A stretch of DNA of 64,000 nt, taken from positions 124,001-188,000 of the forward strand of contig JAKCOZ010000260.1 of the NCBI GenBank assembly GCA_022605955.1, in the 5' to 3' direction. Below, one piece after another: positions 25,310-35,391 of the stretch. The translations under genes and the position numbers were made by a program. The notes below the pieces were generated by a model. It ran no database searches, was not told where the DNA came from, and saw only the letters and a program-made list of their open reading frames with translations. How positions within the stretch are numbered: the stretch's first letter is position 1; each line of letters opens with the position of its first letter. This DNA comes from Rallus limicola (lineage: Eukaryota > Chordata > Aves > Gruiformes > Rallidae).

Positions 25310-25965
25310 GAAACTCTTCCCATGAGCCAGCAGTGGCTCTTGCAGCTGGGAAGGGCGATGGGATCCTGGGCTCCATCAGCAGAGGGGTGGCAGCAGGGAC
25401 AGGGAGGGGCTTGTCCCTCTCTGCTCTGCCCTGGTGAGGCCCCAGCTGGAATCCTGTGTCCAGAGCTGGGGCCCCAGGACAAGAAAGATGTGGGGCTGTT
25501 GGAGAGGGGTCAGAGGAGCCACAGAGATGCTCAGAGGGCTGGAGCAGCTTCCCTGCGGAAAGAGGCTGAGGGAGATGCGCTGGGTCAGCCTAGAGAAGAG
25601 AAGGCTGTGGGGAGACCTCATTGCAGCCTGCCAGTCCCTGAAGGGAGCAGAGGAACAGGAGGGGAATCAGCTCTTTAAAAACGCAGACAATGGCAGGACA
25701 AGGGGGATGGATAGAGCTGAAGGAGGGAAGGTTTAAATTAGGTCTTAGGGGGAAGTTCTTTCCAGAGAGAGTGGTGAGGGGCTGGAACAGACAGCCCAGA
25801 GGGGGGGTGGTTACCCACTCCCTGGAGGTGTTCAAGGCCAGGTTGGATGGGGCCCTGGGCAACCTTGTGTAGCTCCAGGCCTGGAGGTTGGTGGCCCTGC
25901 CTGTGGCAGGGGGTTGGAGCTCTGTGATCCTTGGGGTCCCTTCCAACCCATGCCATTCTTTGATT
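25310..25965 (+). mobile_element. CR1 LINE 3' end, duplicate
   Basis: Near-identical to 14,590-15,245, including the terminal 'cttccaacccatgccattct', and followed by the same promoter-like block. Confidence 0.92.
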
Positions 25966-26600
25966 CCCTCTCTCCACACGTCTCTCTCCTGCTCCCTGCC
26001 CTTCTCTGTCTCCTGTCCATCCTTTCTGCTCCCTTCTGCCTCTTCTCTCTCCAGGTCCCCCCGTCCCGCTCCCTGGCCTGGCCTGTGTCCCCCCGTCCCT
26101 CTCCCAACTCCCGGCCCTGCTGCTCCTCTGGGCTGCAGCTTTCATCGGGCACCCGCCCTCCCCTGCCCCTCCGCCTCCCTTCTGATCTCTGCCTCTGCTG
26201 CCATCTCTCCCAGCTTCTCCCTCCCTCTGCTCCCTGCCCCTCTTTCCACTGTCCCTCTGACCTTCTGCTGTCCCTCTGTCCATCTTGAGCCCCAGGAGGC
26301 AGCCATGGGGCCTGTGGGGGCAGGGCCGGCCCAGGGGACGGTGTCCCCACACGGAGCCTTGGCAGGAATGAGTGTCCTGGGGCACGGACAGAGTTGTATC
26401 CCCGAGGCTGCTGGGCGGCCATGGTGGTTCCCGGGGCATGATGGGAGCTGTAGGCCCGAGGCTGCTGGGTGGCCATGATGGTTCCCGGGGCATGATGGGA
26501 GCTGGAGGCTGGAGGCTGCTGGGCGGCCATGGAGCCTGGACAGGCCTAGACCCTGCTCCAGCTGCGGCCAAGCTGAGGTGAGGCCCGGGGTCCACATGAG
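25966..26600 (-). promoter_or_regulatory. GC-rich promoter-like block E, copy 3
   Basis: Same content as 3,107-3,680 in reverse orientation, again with two tandem ZNF143-like 'CATGATGGGAG' units at 26,440-26,510. It ends about 35 bases before inverted repeat B. Confidence 0.5.
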
Positions 26601-27721
26601 GCGCGGGGGGTTCTCCTGCCTGTTCACTGTGAGGAGTGAGGAGAACAATTTGGCTGTGAAATGATCCCTGGTTTCCAGCGACCATCTAACAGAAAACCCC
26701 TACCCATCTTCAGAGTTCAGGTGCCACATGTGTATGTAGACACCTCAAACGTGTCTGAATCCTGAGACAAGTCCTACCCAGACAGGAACAGGCTTTAGCT
26801 GTCAAACATCTTGGTGCTGGGTTGTCTGTCACGGCTGGGTTTGTGTCCTGCAGAGATGCAAACACCTGCTAGAACTGAACTCACACTTTGCAGCCAGGTA
26901 GCCAGTAGCCCAAGCATGAGCAGAGATCTCCTTCAGTGGTGCAGCTTCTCACAGCTCCAGACATTGCCAGGACTTGAGAGAAGTGACCAGCAGCTGAGGC
27001 TCAACCCTGGGGGTTTTAATCAAGATTTCCTGCTGTGGTCCAAAATATTCTGGGGGTCAGGCTCCAATCTACAAGAGCGAATTCCTGGGTGCACTGAGCT
27101 GCTGCTGCTGGTGCAGCCATCAGGGTTGATCATCCTTCACATCGTTCCCTGCCTCCAATCTGAAAGGGTCACACAGATTTCTGTGCTTGGAAGCCACCGT
27201 GAGGCAGCCCTTCTCTTGGGAAAACTCTACCTTTGGTAGTAAATCTCTCCAGAAATGTTTCCTGTACAGTTCACTTTGGGATGTCTGTGAGTTTCTCACC
27301 CTCCACTCTTGTTTTGCAGGCTGGACTTGCATGGAATCACTGCAGGTGAGGGAGAAGGAAGAGGAGGTTCAGTGGGATGGATGGCACCTAACTGTAGCTG
27401 TTACAAGTCCAACATCCCATCCCAGCTGGACGCCTACATGTTTTCTGTACAAACACAGCAAGAGGAGTGGCTTAGAGCGTGATTCATCCCATCTTCAAAT
27501 AGGAGAGTGGAGCAGATAGGATGGACTGTTCTCCAGAGAGGTTTCCTTCATTCAACTCATGTCAAGTGTGATTCTAGGATTCTAAGTGCCCTGGTGAGTA
27601 CCTTGGCGTTCATAGATTATTTGGGGTTTTTATAACTGAGGTTTTTTTCTTATAAATACCATGACTGTGTAGAGTTAATCTGTATAAATATGAGACACTG
27701 GGATCATATATCATAGACTCA

Positions 27722-27964
27722 GGGATGTTGGGGGAGCTCCTCTCATGGGCAGATCCAGGCAGCCGGGGGAGATTCCTGTCAGGAGCTGCCTGACAGATCC
27801 AGGCTGCTGCCGGGCAGGGGCAGAGCTGAACCCCCTTGGCCAGGGGTTCCAGGCCCAGTCAGCCCGGCCGGGGGCTGGCAGGCAGAAGGCAGCGCTTCCC
27901 TGCAGCCCTTGCTCTGAGAGCCATGGCAATCAGCATGGGAAGTGTTTGTGAGACAGGCATCAGC
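27722..27964. repeat. Block F, copy 2
   Basis: Same as 15,862-16,104. Here it forms the C-terminal part of the minus-strand open frame. Confidence 0.8.
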
Positions 27965-28309
27965 AAACAGGAGCCGTGCCAAGGCTGTCCTGCTGTTCCA
28001 GATCTGAGCTCTGACGTACGTGTGCATCCCAGGGCCACAGTCAGGGTTTGTTCCTTTGAGCACACACCGCCTTGTCCCCAAAAGCCTCAACATGCTGTAT
28101 ATTATCACAGCTGCTATAGGTCCTTTAAAATCAAAATCATTTTCTAAACTAAACCCAGAATCACCCAGAAGTTCAGCTATTTTATTAGGGTGACTGTAAC
28201 AAGCTCTGGTACCTTTACCCGTCTGGCCCAGGTCCCTAAAGCACTTCTCTTCAATTGTGTCCATTGCTTTCCTAGAGATACCATGTAATTCTGCAAGTAA
28301 CTGCAACAC
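27779..28309 (-). CDS. Unrecognised 176-residue open frame (IR-B left)
   Basis: The first half has a natural composition: LLAELHGISRKAMDTIEEKC, then a stretch with GKGTRACYSHPNKIAELLG and LENDFDFKG. The second half lies in block F and looks like read-through of non-coding sequence. The start codon is not an obvious Kozak ATG, and an acceptor-like 'gttgcag' precedes the homologous start. The partner at 59,774 differs at a few codons. I cannot name the family; an exon of a host gene or an ERV gag remnant are both possible. Confidence 0.3.
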   Translation of the reverse strand: MLQLLAELHGISRKAMDTIEEKCFRDLGQTGKGTRACYSHPNKIAELLGDSGFSLENDFDFKGPIAAVIIYSMLRLLGTRRCVLKGTNPDCGPGMHTYVRAQIWNSRTALARLLFADACLTNTSHADCHGSQSKGCREALPSACQPPAGLTGPGTPGQGGSALPLPGSSLDLSGSS

Positions 28310-28404
28310 TCGTTCAAGTGTGAGAGCTGTTCCCCTCTCACTTTAAACAGGGCTTAGGCCAAAAATCTGTTCCTCTTGTCTTGCCCAGTGACAAAATGGG
28401 GAAA

Positions 28405-28812
28405 ACCCCCATCCCATCCCATCCCATCCCATCCCATCCCATCCCATCCCATCCCCTGCCATCCCCATCCTCATCCCCATCCCATCCCCATCCTCATCCC
28501 TATCCCAGCCCTATTCCCATCACCACCCCCATCCTCATCCCCATCCCCTCCCATCCCATCCCCATCCCATACCATTCCCATCCCTATCCAATCCCCATCC
28601 CATCCCATTCCCATCCCCATCCAATCCCCATCCCAGCACCATCCCCATCACCCTCCCCATCCCTATCCCATCCCATCTCCAACCTATCCCATCCCATCTC
28701 CATCCCATTTCATCCCATCCCATCTCCATCCCATTTCATCCCATCCCATCTCCATTCCATCTCCATTCCATCTCCATCCCATCACATCCCCATCCCCATC
28801 CCCTCCCCTCCC
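28405..28812 (+). repeat. CATCC-type pentamer array
   Basis: Degenerate CCCAT/CATCC repeats, with 'CATCTC' and 'ATTCC' variants towards the 3' end, followed by a T11 run. The inverted partner at 59,505-59,675 is shorter, so the array has changed length since duplication. Confidence 0.95.
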
Positions 28813-29036
28813 CTTTTTTTTTTTTACCCCAAGCTCAGAGCCGTGAGGTCAGAGCAGCGAGCCAGAGCTCAGCTACCCAGCAGCACCGCGCTCAGGCGCT
28901 CTTCCTCCCCTTCCCCTTTTTCTGTGGGGTATTTTGTGTTTCCCTTTTTTAGATACATTTTTCAGTCGGGGCTTTTCCCGCATTTTCTGGGCTCTGTTCT
29001 CTCAGAAGAAAGTAAATCTCATCTTTTTAATTACAG

Positions 29037-29102
29037 ATTGGCAGTGATGATCTCCTGGACAGCACAGGAGATGCAGCCAGTGCCTTTTTTGAAGGTGCTG
29101 GG
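29037..29102 (+). pseudogene. BICRA: BICRA-like exon (acidic N-terminal segment)
   Basis: A 66-base exon between a polypyrimidine acceptor ('ttttaattacag') and a donor (GGG|gtatgt). It encodes IGSDDLLDSTGDAASAFFEG-AG, matching the BICRA segment around DSDDLLDNPGEAQSAFYEGPG. Phase 0 at both ends, so it joins in frame to the exon at 29,689. BICRA (GLTSCR1) is a subunit of the non-canonical BAF chromatin-remodelling complex. The upstream exon with the protein start is not visible; the pentamer array lies where it might be. Confidence 0.8.
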
Positions 29103-29688
29103 GTATGTATTTTTAATTTAGACTTGAGGAATGGTGAATTAGAAACCTTTCTCTTTATATTTTCCCTCTTTCCCCCCCCCCTTTTTTTCATATTTCCCTC
29201 CCCCTTCTTCCTTTCTAATTCCCCAGCTTGTTTTCCATCTGGTTCCCAGCTCTAGTGAGGGAGAGAGGCAGGATGCAGGGATTTGTTTCCCCACTCCCCG
29301 TGTTTCCAGAATAATGGATGGATGTTGCACAACACACAACCCCCAAACTTTGATTTTCCCTTTTGATTTTTCCTTTTGCCCCCCGCTTCCCCCTCCAAGC
29401 GTTGGGACGTCCTTGGCCTCCCTGGCTTCCAGCTGGTCATTCGAGAGCCGGTGTCTTGTCTGCTCTCCAAAGGCCGCAGCGCCCCAGGGTTGGGCTCCCC
29501 CGGGGATGCCGAAGCACTTTCAGGTCTGGGGGCGAGGGCGCCCATGGGCCCCTCCCCTCCCCTCCGAGGTGGCTAGTGAAATGTGTCAGGTGAGTTGACT
29601 CAAAGTTTCTTTGCACCTGAGCTCAATTCCTTCTCCTCTCTTCTTCTTCCTTCCTCCTCCCAATGCCGCTGACCGTCCGTCTCCCCAG

Positions 29689-30175
29689 CTCCACATGCAA
29701 GAGCTCTCTGGAAACCAGCTGAGCACCCAGCAGAGTCCACCTGCCACCAGCCTGGACTTTGAGTTTTTGGAGGACTTCTTAGGGTCCCCCTTGGGTGACA
29801 GGACCGACCTGGAGAACTGGGACCGGCCTTGTGACATCCTCCAGCAGAGCCTGCAAGAAGCCAACATCCCCCAGCAGATGTTGAAAGCAGAAGCCAAGCT
29901 GGACCTGGGCCTCTTCCAGCCTCCCACCCTTCAGCCTGTGGTACAGGCAGCCACCAACGGCACCCTGCAGAGCTTCTGCAGCGGGGCCGGCCTCATGGGG
30001 CTGCAGCAACCCGGCGTCCTGCCTCACCCAGCCTCGGTCCAGCCGTCGGTAAGAGCCGATGTCTTCAACAACGCCATCAGCGTTCAGCCTTGGCTCCAGC
30101 CAGTCGGCAACGGCACCACCCAACCCATCTCTTGCCTCCAGGCTCTGCCCAGCAGCAGCCCTTGCGCCCTCACCA
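29689..30175 (+). pseudogene. BICRA: BICRA-like large exon, 3'-truncated
   Basis: Starts after 'gtctccccag' and continues the BICRA reading: LHMQELSGNQLS, LDFEFLEDFLGSPLGD, PCDILQQSLQEANIPQQ, LGLFQPPTLQPV, then a segment with NNAISVQPWLQPVGNG. In BICRA this exon continues for hundreds more residues. Here similarity ends near LQALPSSSP. The frame then runs into the CRE/TATA promoter of the next gene and stops within the TATA box. The intron and splice phases are kept, so this is a genomic duplicate, not a retrocopy. Whether it is still transcribed is unknown. Confidence 0.85.
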
Positions 30176-30185
30176 CTCCACACTA

Positions 30186-30224
30186 TGACGTCATCAGGCA
30201 TCACGCTCCCTCCCCAGTATAAAT
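30186..30224 (+). promoter_or_regulatory. CRE plus TATA promoter of the protamine-like gene
   Basis: Perfect TGACGTCA at 30,186-30,193 and TATAAAT at 30,218-30,224, about 60 bases before the ATG. A start site about 30 bases after the TATA box would leave a 5' leader of roughly 36 bases. This compact CRE-TATA layout is that of mammalian protamine and transition-protein genes, which are switched on by CREM in round spermatids. Confidence 0.75.
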
Positions 30225-30283
30225 TGGGGCATCGCAGCCATGGGGCCACCAGAAGCTGCAGACCACCAGGAGCAGCAGGAGCC

Positions 30284-30609
30284 ATGGCCAGGCACCGCCG
30301 CAGCCAGAGGAGCCACCAGCGCAGACCCCTCTCAATACGCAGAAATAGCACGAGAAGGGAGAGGCTGCGACTTGCCAGAAGGAAGTGGAGACCCACAGGT
30401 AGGGGATGGACACAGGGGCCCGTCCCCAGGCGCCGTGGGACGGCGCGGGGCTGCGGGCGCTGGGCGACGGAAGGGCGGCCGGGCAGCAGGGAGCGGGCCA
30501 GGGGACTCACAGGCTCCATTTTTCCCCAGGGTCCCTCTCCGTCCTAGCGCAGGAAGGAGAAAGCTCTAGGAAGAGGATGAGGCGCAGGAGGAGGAAGAGG
30601 GCCCTGTGA
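30284..30609 (+). CDS. Protamine-like arginine-rich sperm protein (two exons)
   Basis: Exon 1 is 30,284-30,398, intron 30,399-30,529 (131 bases, GT...AG) and exon 2 is 30,530-30,609. Phases agree, giving 64 residues: it starts MARHRRSQRSHQRRP, continues with RRNSTRRERLRLARRKWRP, and ends SSRKRMRRRRRKRAL. The MAR(Y/H)R start, high Arg content, small size and single intron resemble protamines; mammalian PRM1 has one intron, whereas chicken protamine genes have none. The middle LSVLAQEGE segment is less basic than in protamines, so a transition-protein-like role is also possible. The role would be DNA packaging in spermatids. The promoter (CRE, TATA) and AATAAA at 30,635 are intact. The 5' flank is a truncated BICRA-like exon. 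A related copy with a nonsense codon lies at 41,517. Confidence 0.7.
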
Positions 30610-30634
30610 GGACGGCGTCCGCACCCTCCCTGTC

Positions 30635-30640
30635 AATAAA
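30635..30640 (+). terminator. Polyadenylation signal of the protamine-like gene
   Basis: AATAAA 26 bases past the stop codon, followed by 'gacgtgatgtctcccc'. The short 3' leader fits a compact spermatid gene. Confidence 0.7.
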
Positions 30641-30659
30641 GACGTGATGTCTCCCCTAA

Positions 30660-31865
30660 TACTGTGTCTGAGCTGGGGCTGAGGGGCCTGGGCTGCTCTG
30701 AGCTGCGCTCTCGGGGACCAGGGCAGAAGCTCTGCTCTTGGGGAGGGGTCTGTGGGAGAAACCTGCCACACACAGCTCTGGCCCGGGGTCAGGAGGGGAG
30801 GACCAGGACACACGTGGGGTCACCACGATGATGACAACCATGATGATGGTGGCAGGGAGGCCTGGCAGGGAGTGAGGGAGAACTCACAAAGTGGGAACAG
30901 GGAGCCAGAGACAGAAAGAAGCTCCCCAAAGCCCAAAAACCAAAGAAGCCACAACAAACAAGTAAAAACCCCCACAAACCTCTCTATGTGGACAAGATGC
31001 TCACCCTAGCCTAAACTCTGTAGGTTTCATGAGCTCCTTCATCCCACGTGCCATTAAAGTGAGAAGATCCATTGTGGCTTTGGATGGGGTTTGTTTTCAG
31101 TTCTGATTTCTGCCTTCACACAAACGTCAGCTGTGTGGAACAGAACAATTCTTCTCCTCCAGCCAGGGTTGTGGTTTGGTTTCTTTTGGTTTTAATCAAC
31201 CAAACAGCAGACCTGAGCAGTTAAACACGGACAGTGCTTCTCCACGCGCGAGCACACATCCCCTCCTAAGCCAGACCCTGGGCTCTATCACTTCTGTTCT
31301 GACTTAAGAACTCAGGGGGGCAGTTTCCATGCAGCACAGCAGGCATCTGTTGTTGAGCTGCCTTTTCTTTGACTTCACACTGAGCTAGGCTGCTCCTTAT
31401 CTGTTTTTAACATGGGCTTGGGTCCTCTTGACAGAAACCACAACCTCTGAGCTGTTTGACAGAACCCTGCCATGTCCAATGTTTCTTACCAGGGCCGAGC
31501 TGCCTTCTAAATTGAAACAAGGTGTGGACACCTCTTACCAGCAGCTTAAATAGTGGCTGAACATCTTTCTGATTAGCTGGACGCTGCTGCCAGGGGCTGT
31601 GGGCTGCTTTGCAGCCTAAACCGAGCCCTGCAGAACTGCTGACTTGAGCCAAAGGCATGGAGATGGTTGGGAGTTGTAGAAGCTTTTCATTCACAGCACA
31701 TTTTCTGCTGCTCATTAGTTTCCTCTTCAGGAGGAATCGGTGTATGGAGCACGCTAAGGCTGTAAAGCAGCGGCTCCCTGTACGGCTGAGGTTCCAGCTG
31801 GGGTGTTCTCCAGCAGTCACACTTCTTTGCTGCTGCTGTTGTGGCGATGCGGCGCCGTACGGAGC
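30660..31865. other. 3' flank of the protamine-like gene and unassigned sequence
   Basis: 30,660-30,850 ('gagctggggctgaggggcct', then a GATGATG run) is shared with the flanks at 41,990-42,200, 46,130-46,330 and 53,270-53,465. This shows that the amplified units carry the protamine-like 3' flank. From 30,900 to 31,865 I see no gene. Confidence 0.55.
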
Positions 31866-31869
31866 CAGA

Positions 31870-32345
31870 CTGGGGTTAAGGATTTTATTGACAGGCTGGA
31901 AAGGTGGCTCTGGGTGACCCTAATGAGGTTAAACACTGCCAAGTGTCAGGTGTTGCACTTGGGCCGGAGGAATGCCAGCCATAGATAGAGGCTGGGAGAA
32001 GAGCCTCTCTGGAGAGCAGCCCTGCTGAGAAGGACCTGGGTGTTGTGGTGGGGGAGAAACTTCCCCTGAGCCAGCAGTGGTTCTTGCAGCTGGGAAGGGT
32101 GATGAGATCCTGGGCTCCCTCAGCAGAGGGGTGGCAGCAGGGACTGGGAGGGGATTGTCCCTCTCTGCTCTGCCTTCTGGAGGCCCCAGGTGGAGTCCTG
32201 TGTCCAGAGCTGGGGCCCCAAGACAGGAAAGATGTGGGGTTGTTGGAGAGGGCTCAGAGGAGGCCACAAAGGTGATCATGAGGGCTGGAGTAGCTCCCCA
32301 CTGGAGAGAGGCTGAGGGAGCTGGGCTGGTTCAGCCTGTGAATCC
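31870..32345 (+). mobile_element. CR1 LINE fragment
   Basis: Shows 'gacaggctggaaaggtggct', 'ttgcacttgggccggaggaa' and 'ggccccaggtggagtcctgt' in CR1 order, ending before the usual 3' terminus. More diverged than the copies at 14,590 and 25,310, so an older insertion. Confidence 0.85.
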
Positions 32346-33084
32346 ATCTCCCATTGGCTGGGCCCTGGTCAGCAGCAACTCTGGCCTTGAATTGGCTGAT
32401 GTTTACAGTCTGGGGCCTGCAGGGAGCTGTAGCTGCTGCTTGCAAAAGCCATCTCAGCAGCACAGCTGTGCAAAACTGCAACAGATGGCAACGAAGTTAG
32501 AGCGATTCTGCTGGCACAAGGGCTTCCAGCTCCTCCTGGCTCTTGCCCATGCTGTGTACAGTGGTGTAGATGCACTTGAGATGGGCTTTTGATTTCACCT
32601 CCACACTGACCTGCCACCCCTAGGCTCATCTCTAGTGAGCCTGGTCATATCAACTCCTTGCCCCTTCCATCCTAGCTCTCGATGAGCCCCACCAACTCAC
32701 GAGCAAGACCTTTCTCATCTCCCTCAGGACACAGCCTCCTGTTGTGACAGGAACCCCGATGCCGCCCTCAGCTGCTGTTGTGAAGAGCGAGGCTGTCCCA
32801 GGCTCACTACATGACCGGCGGGCACCTTCAGCGGGCAGCGAGAGGACAACATATTGTGCTGGGGGATGGGAGGATTCCCGAGGTGCACAGCATTTCTGCT
32901 GCCTCTCACCCACTTCTCAGGGCTGTCCACCTCCCTTCCTCTCCTCCCTTCCAGCAGGGACATTCCTCCCCCTCTGCCAGTGTTGAGCCGTCACCCCCCT
33001 CTCCCCAGGTCCCAGGCCCAGTCCCAATCTGCTCCATGGTAGAAATCAGGCCTGACCCAGCTCATAAACTCAGAAACAAACAAG

Positions 33085-33090
33085 TTTATT
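33085..33090 (-). terminator. Polyadenylation signal of the RING gene
   Basis: AATAAA on the minus strand, starting eight bases after the stop codon at 33,098. Confidence 0.55.
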
Positions 33091-33097
33091 TGACCTA

Positions 33098-33610
33098 CTA
33101 AGAAACTGAGCGCTGGCGGCCTGCGTGGTCGCCTGAGCCTGGCTCTTCTTCCCGCAGCCTTGGCAGCCAGGACGGATCTTCTCTGGGCACTGGCGGGGTG
33201 CGCAGCCTGCGGCGTCCATCCATGTCCCACTGCTCAGAGAGGCTCCTGACGCGCTGGCGGGGCACAGGGCTGTCGTCCTCCCCAGCCAGGTCAGAATGCC
33301 TGCGACGCCGGGCACGTCTGGGCTGCTGCTGCTCCTCCTGCTGCCTCCGAGGCCTCGCAAAGGGATGAAGGCCGCGGCGACGCTGGGCCAGCCTGGGGTT
33401 GCCAGGCCTGTGCTGAAGGTGGCGGATGGCTCTCATGGGCACCCGGCAGAGTGGGCAGGTAGCAGCGGCAGCAGTGGCAACCCAGTGCTGGATGCAGGCC
33501 TGGCAGAAGCCATGCCCGCATGGGACCACAGCAGCTGGGTCTTGCAGGGGCTCTAAGCGGATGGGGCAAAGGTCCCCTGGGTGGTTGTTACTGGCAGCCG
33601 CCAGTGCCAT
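33098..33610 (-). CDS. RING-like finger protein with one altered zinc ligand
   Basis: From the ATG at 33,610 (MALAAASNN) it encodes 170 residues. The finger reads CPIRLEPL ... PCGHGFCQACIQHW ... CPLCRVPM. It has the CGHxFCxxC and CPLC parts of a C3HC4 RING, but the second cysteine of the first pair is Arg. Downstream is a basic region (RPRRQQEEQQQPRRARRRRH), then an acidic/proline-rich end. Such fingers bind E2 enzymes; loss of one ligand may weaken zinc site 1. The open frame extends upstream without ATG, and 'ccaccagcag|ctgttctgag' looks like an acceptor, so a 5' exon is likely. CRE sites at 33,903-33,939 mirror those of the TOPORS-like gene. Could be a decaying copy or a diverged functional gene. 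Confidence 0.65.
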   Translation of the reverse strand: MALAAASNNHPGDLCPIRLEPLQDPAAVVPCGHGFCQACIQHWVATAAAATCPLCRVPMRAIRHLQHRPGNPRLAQRRRGLHPFARPRRQQEEQQQPRRARRRRHSDLAGEDDSPVPRQRVRSLSEQWDMDGRRRLRTPPVPREDPSWLPRLREEEPGSGDHAGRQRSVS

Positions 33611-33902
33611 CGCCTCCACTCTCCTGGATGGCTCCAGGGCTGCTGCTGGTCTTTCCTGTCTCAGAACAGCTGCTGGTGGGACTTGCTGTCTGGGCTCGCA
33701 GGCCGGATCTGCTGGGTGGCGTAGGCCACACTCCAAGGCCAGGCTTCCTCTAGCAGGCCACAGTGTCCCTTTGGCAGCTGGCAGGTCTCAATCCGGTGTG
33801 GTGCCGGGAGAACTCTGGCTCAGCTGCTGTCTCACAGGACTCAAGAGTCTTGTGTGCTGTGGGCACCAGGTACCGCTGGTGTCTGTGGGTGCCCACCGGA
33901 AG

Positions 33903-33939
33903 TGATGTCACGGGGTGATTGTGACTCCTGGTGACGTCA
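33903..33939 (-). promoter_or_regulatory. Paired CRE sites upstream of the RING gene
   Basis: TGATGTCA at 33,903-33,910 (a one-base CRE variant, as from CpG decay) and perfect TGACGTCA at 33,932-33,939, about 300 bases before the proposed ATG. Spacing is close to that of the pair at 24,063-24,093. Confidence 0.6.
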
Positions 33940-34794
33940 CAGAGCTCCCGTCTCTGTGGCCCCAGGAGCTTCCACAGCCTCAGACACAGGCCTTGTGAGG
34001 CAAAGCCGTGCAGCAGGGTGCTTCCCGGCAGGGCCTTTGCTCAGGCCCCGCTTGGGCAGTCCCTGCTGTGGGTGGTGGTTGTGCCAGCATCAGCAGCTGG
34101 GATGTACACCCGTGCTGCATCACGAGCGGGTGTGTGCAGGCCTCACCAACACCCCAGGCCGGCCGCGGCGCTGCCACGCGAGCAAGAAGCTTCGCCCAAT
34201 GCCCTGTGCTCAGGGCAGCACCGTGCCGGCTCCTTCAGCTCAACAAAAGCCTGCAACTGCCTGCAAACTCAGACAACTGTGTGTAGGACAGGACCTAAAA
34301 AGGGTTAAATAGACAAACCCTGGGAGATTGAAAACAACACAGGAGCTAGCTGATAAAGGATGAAAGATTACGGGAAGACTAGCCCTTCTGACACTAGGCA
34401 AGGGTAAGGGGAACTGGTTAGCCTTGAAGGGGGAGCAAGAGAAGTCTCATAAAACAAAACCAGAATGCGTACATAGGTTGTGCTGCTAGGCTTGAGCTGC
34501 TTTTTTCTAACAATGTTCCTAAGTGTTTCTAAACCAACCAGCAAATGACTCATGTAGAATGGCTTTTTACACACCAGTGAAAATAAGGCACACGTGGGCT
34601 TTGTCGAGTAGATAAACTTGTGATTTTATACAGTAAATTGTCAGTAGCTTGCATCAAGCTGTGCTCCACCTCTCAATCTCGGCAGTCAGACACACTGGGA
34701 AAAGCTCCCTGGTAAGTGGCAGTTCCAGAAAAGGGCTCATAGGTGAACTAGACTCAAGAGGTGGGGGAAACTGAGCCACCCAGGTGTCGTGGTT

Positions 34795-35346
34795 TCACCC
34801 CGGGTGTGGGATGAGATCCACGCAGCTGCCTGCTCCTTAAAGTAAAAGAGCAGAGGAAGAGGGAAAAGCAGGGGGGAAACAAGGGAAGGGGCAAATAACT
34901 CCAAAACCAAGAAACTAAGAGGCCCGTGGGTTGGGATAAGGGTAGTTTACTAAGAGTACAGAAAGATCAAATATAACAATGCTAACAGGACTTTAGAGCA
35001 AAAGAATATGAAACTATTGATACACAATGCAGTTTCTCACCCAACCACACAACTCAGGCCGCACCACCCAGAGCTGTCCCGGAACCCGACCGTCCCCCAA
35101 GACCCTCGCGTCCCGGCACCACCCGCCCCTTTTCCTCCTCCCATCAGTCCCCCCGTTATCCTGGACAGGATGTAATTGGCATGGAATACTCTCTTTGGCC
35201 CATCTGGGTCACCTGTCCTGGCCTTGACTGACTACAACTAGAAACATCAGGGTGTTCTCAGCACTGCTTTCATTGTAACTCCCAAACACAGCATTCCATC
35301 CGCTGCTACAAATGAAGTTAACTCTATCCTGACTGAAACCAGGACA
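34795..35346 (-). mobile_element. ERVL-type LTR
   Basis: Minus-strand LTR of about 552 bases beginning TGTCCTGGTTTCAGTC and ending CCACGACA. No matching target-site duplication is obvious, so flanks have been rearranged. Internal wording matches the LTR at 21,919. Confidence 0.75.
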
Positions 35347-35391
35347 GCTTGCCATAACACATACGGCCCCTGTTCAATAAACTCTATGTCC

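Larger units (their letters stand above)
26636..28810 (+). repeat. Inverted repeat B, left arm
   Basis: Reverse complement of 59,510-61,449, with sparse differences, starting at 'tgaggagaacaatttggc'. It includes block F, an open frame on the minus strand (27,779-28,309) and a CATCC-type pentamer array at its end. The array is about 400 bases here and about 170 in the partner. Confidence 0.88.

Noticed and set aside
28405..28812. CRISPR-like array
   Set aside because: Pentamer simple repeat without spacers, in a vertebrate context.
28376..29121. Open frames through the pentamer array into the first BICRA-like exon
   Set aside because: The N-terminal part is pure CATCC repeat translation; the BICRA-like exon is in a different frame with its own acceptor.
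32340..32640. Possible coding region after the CR1 fragment
   Set aside because: Sequence resembles LTR-type repeat wording also seen at 12,180 and 46,650; frames are short and inconsistent.
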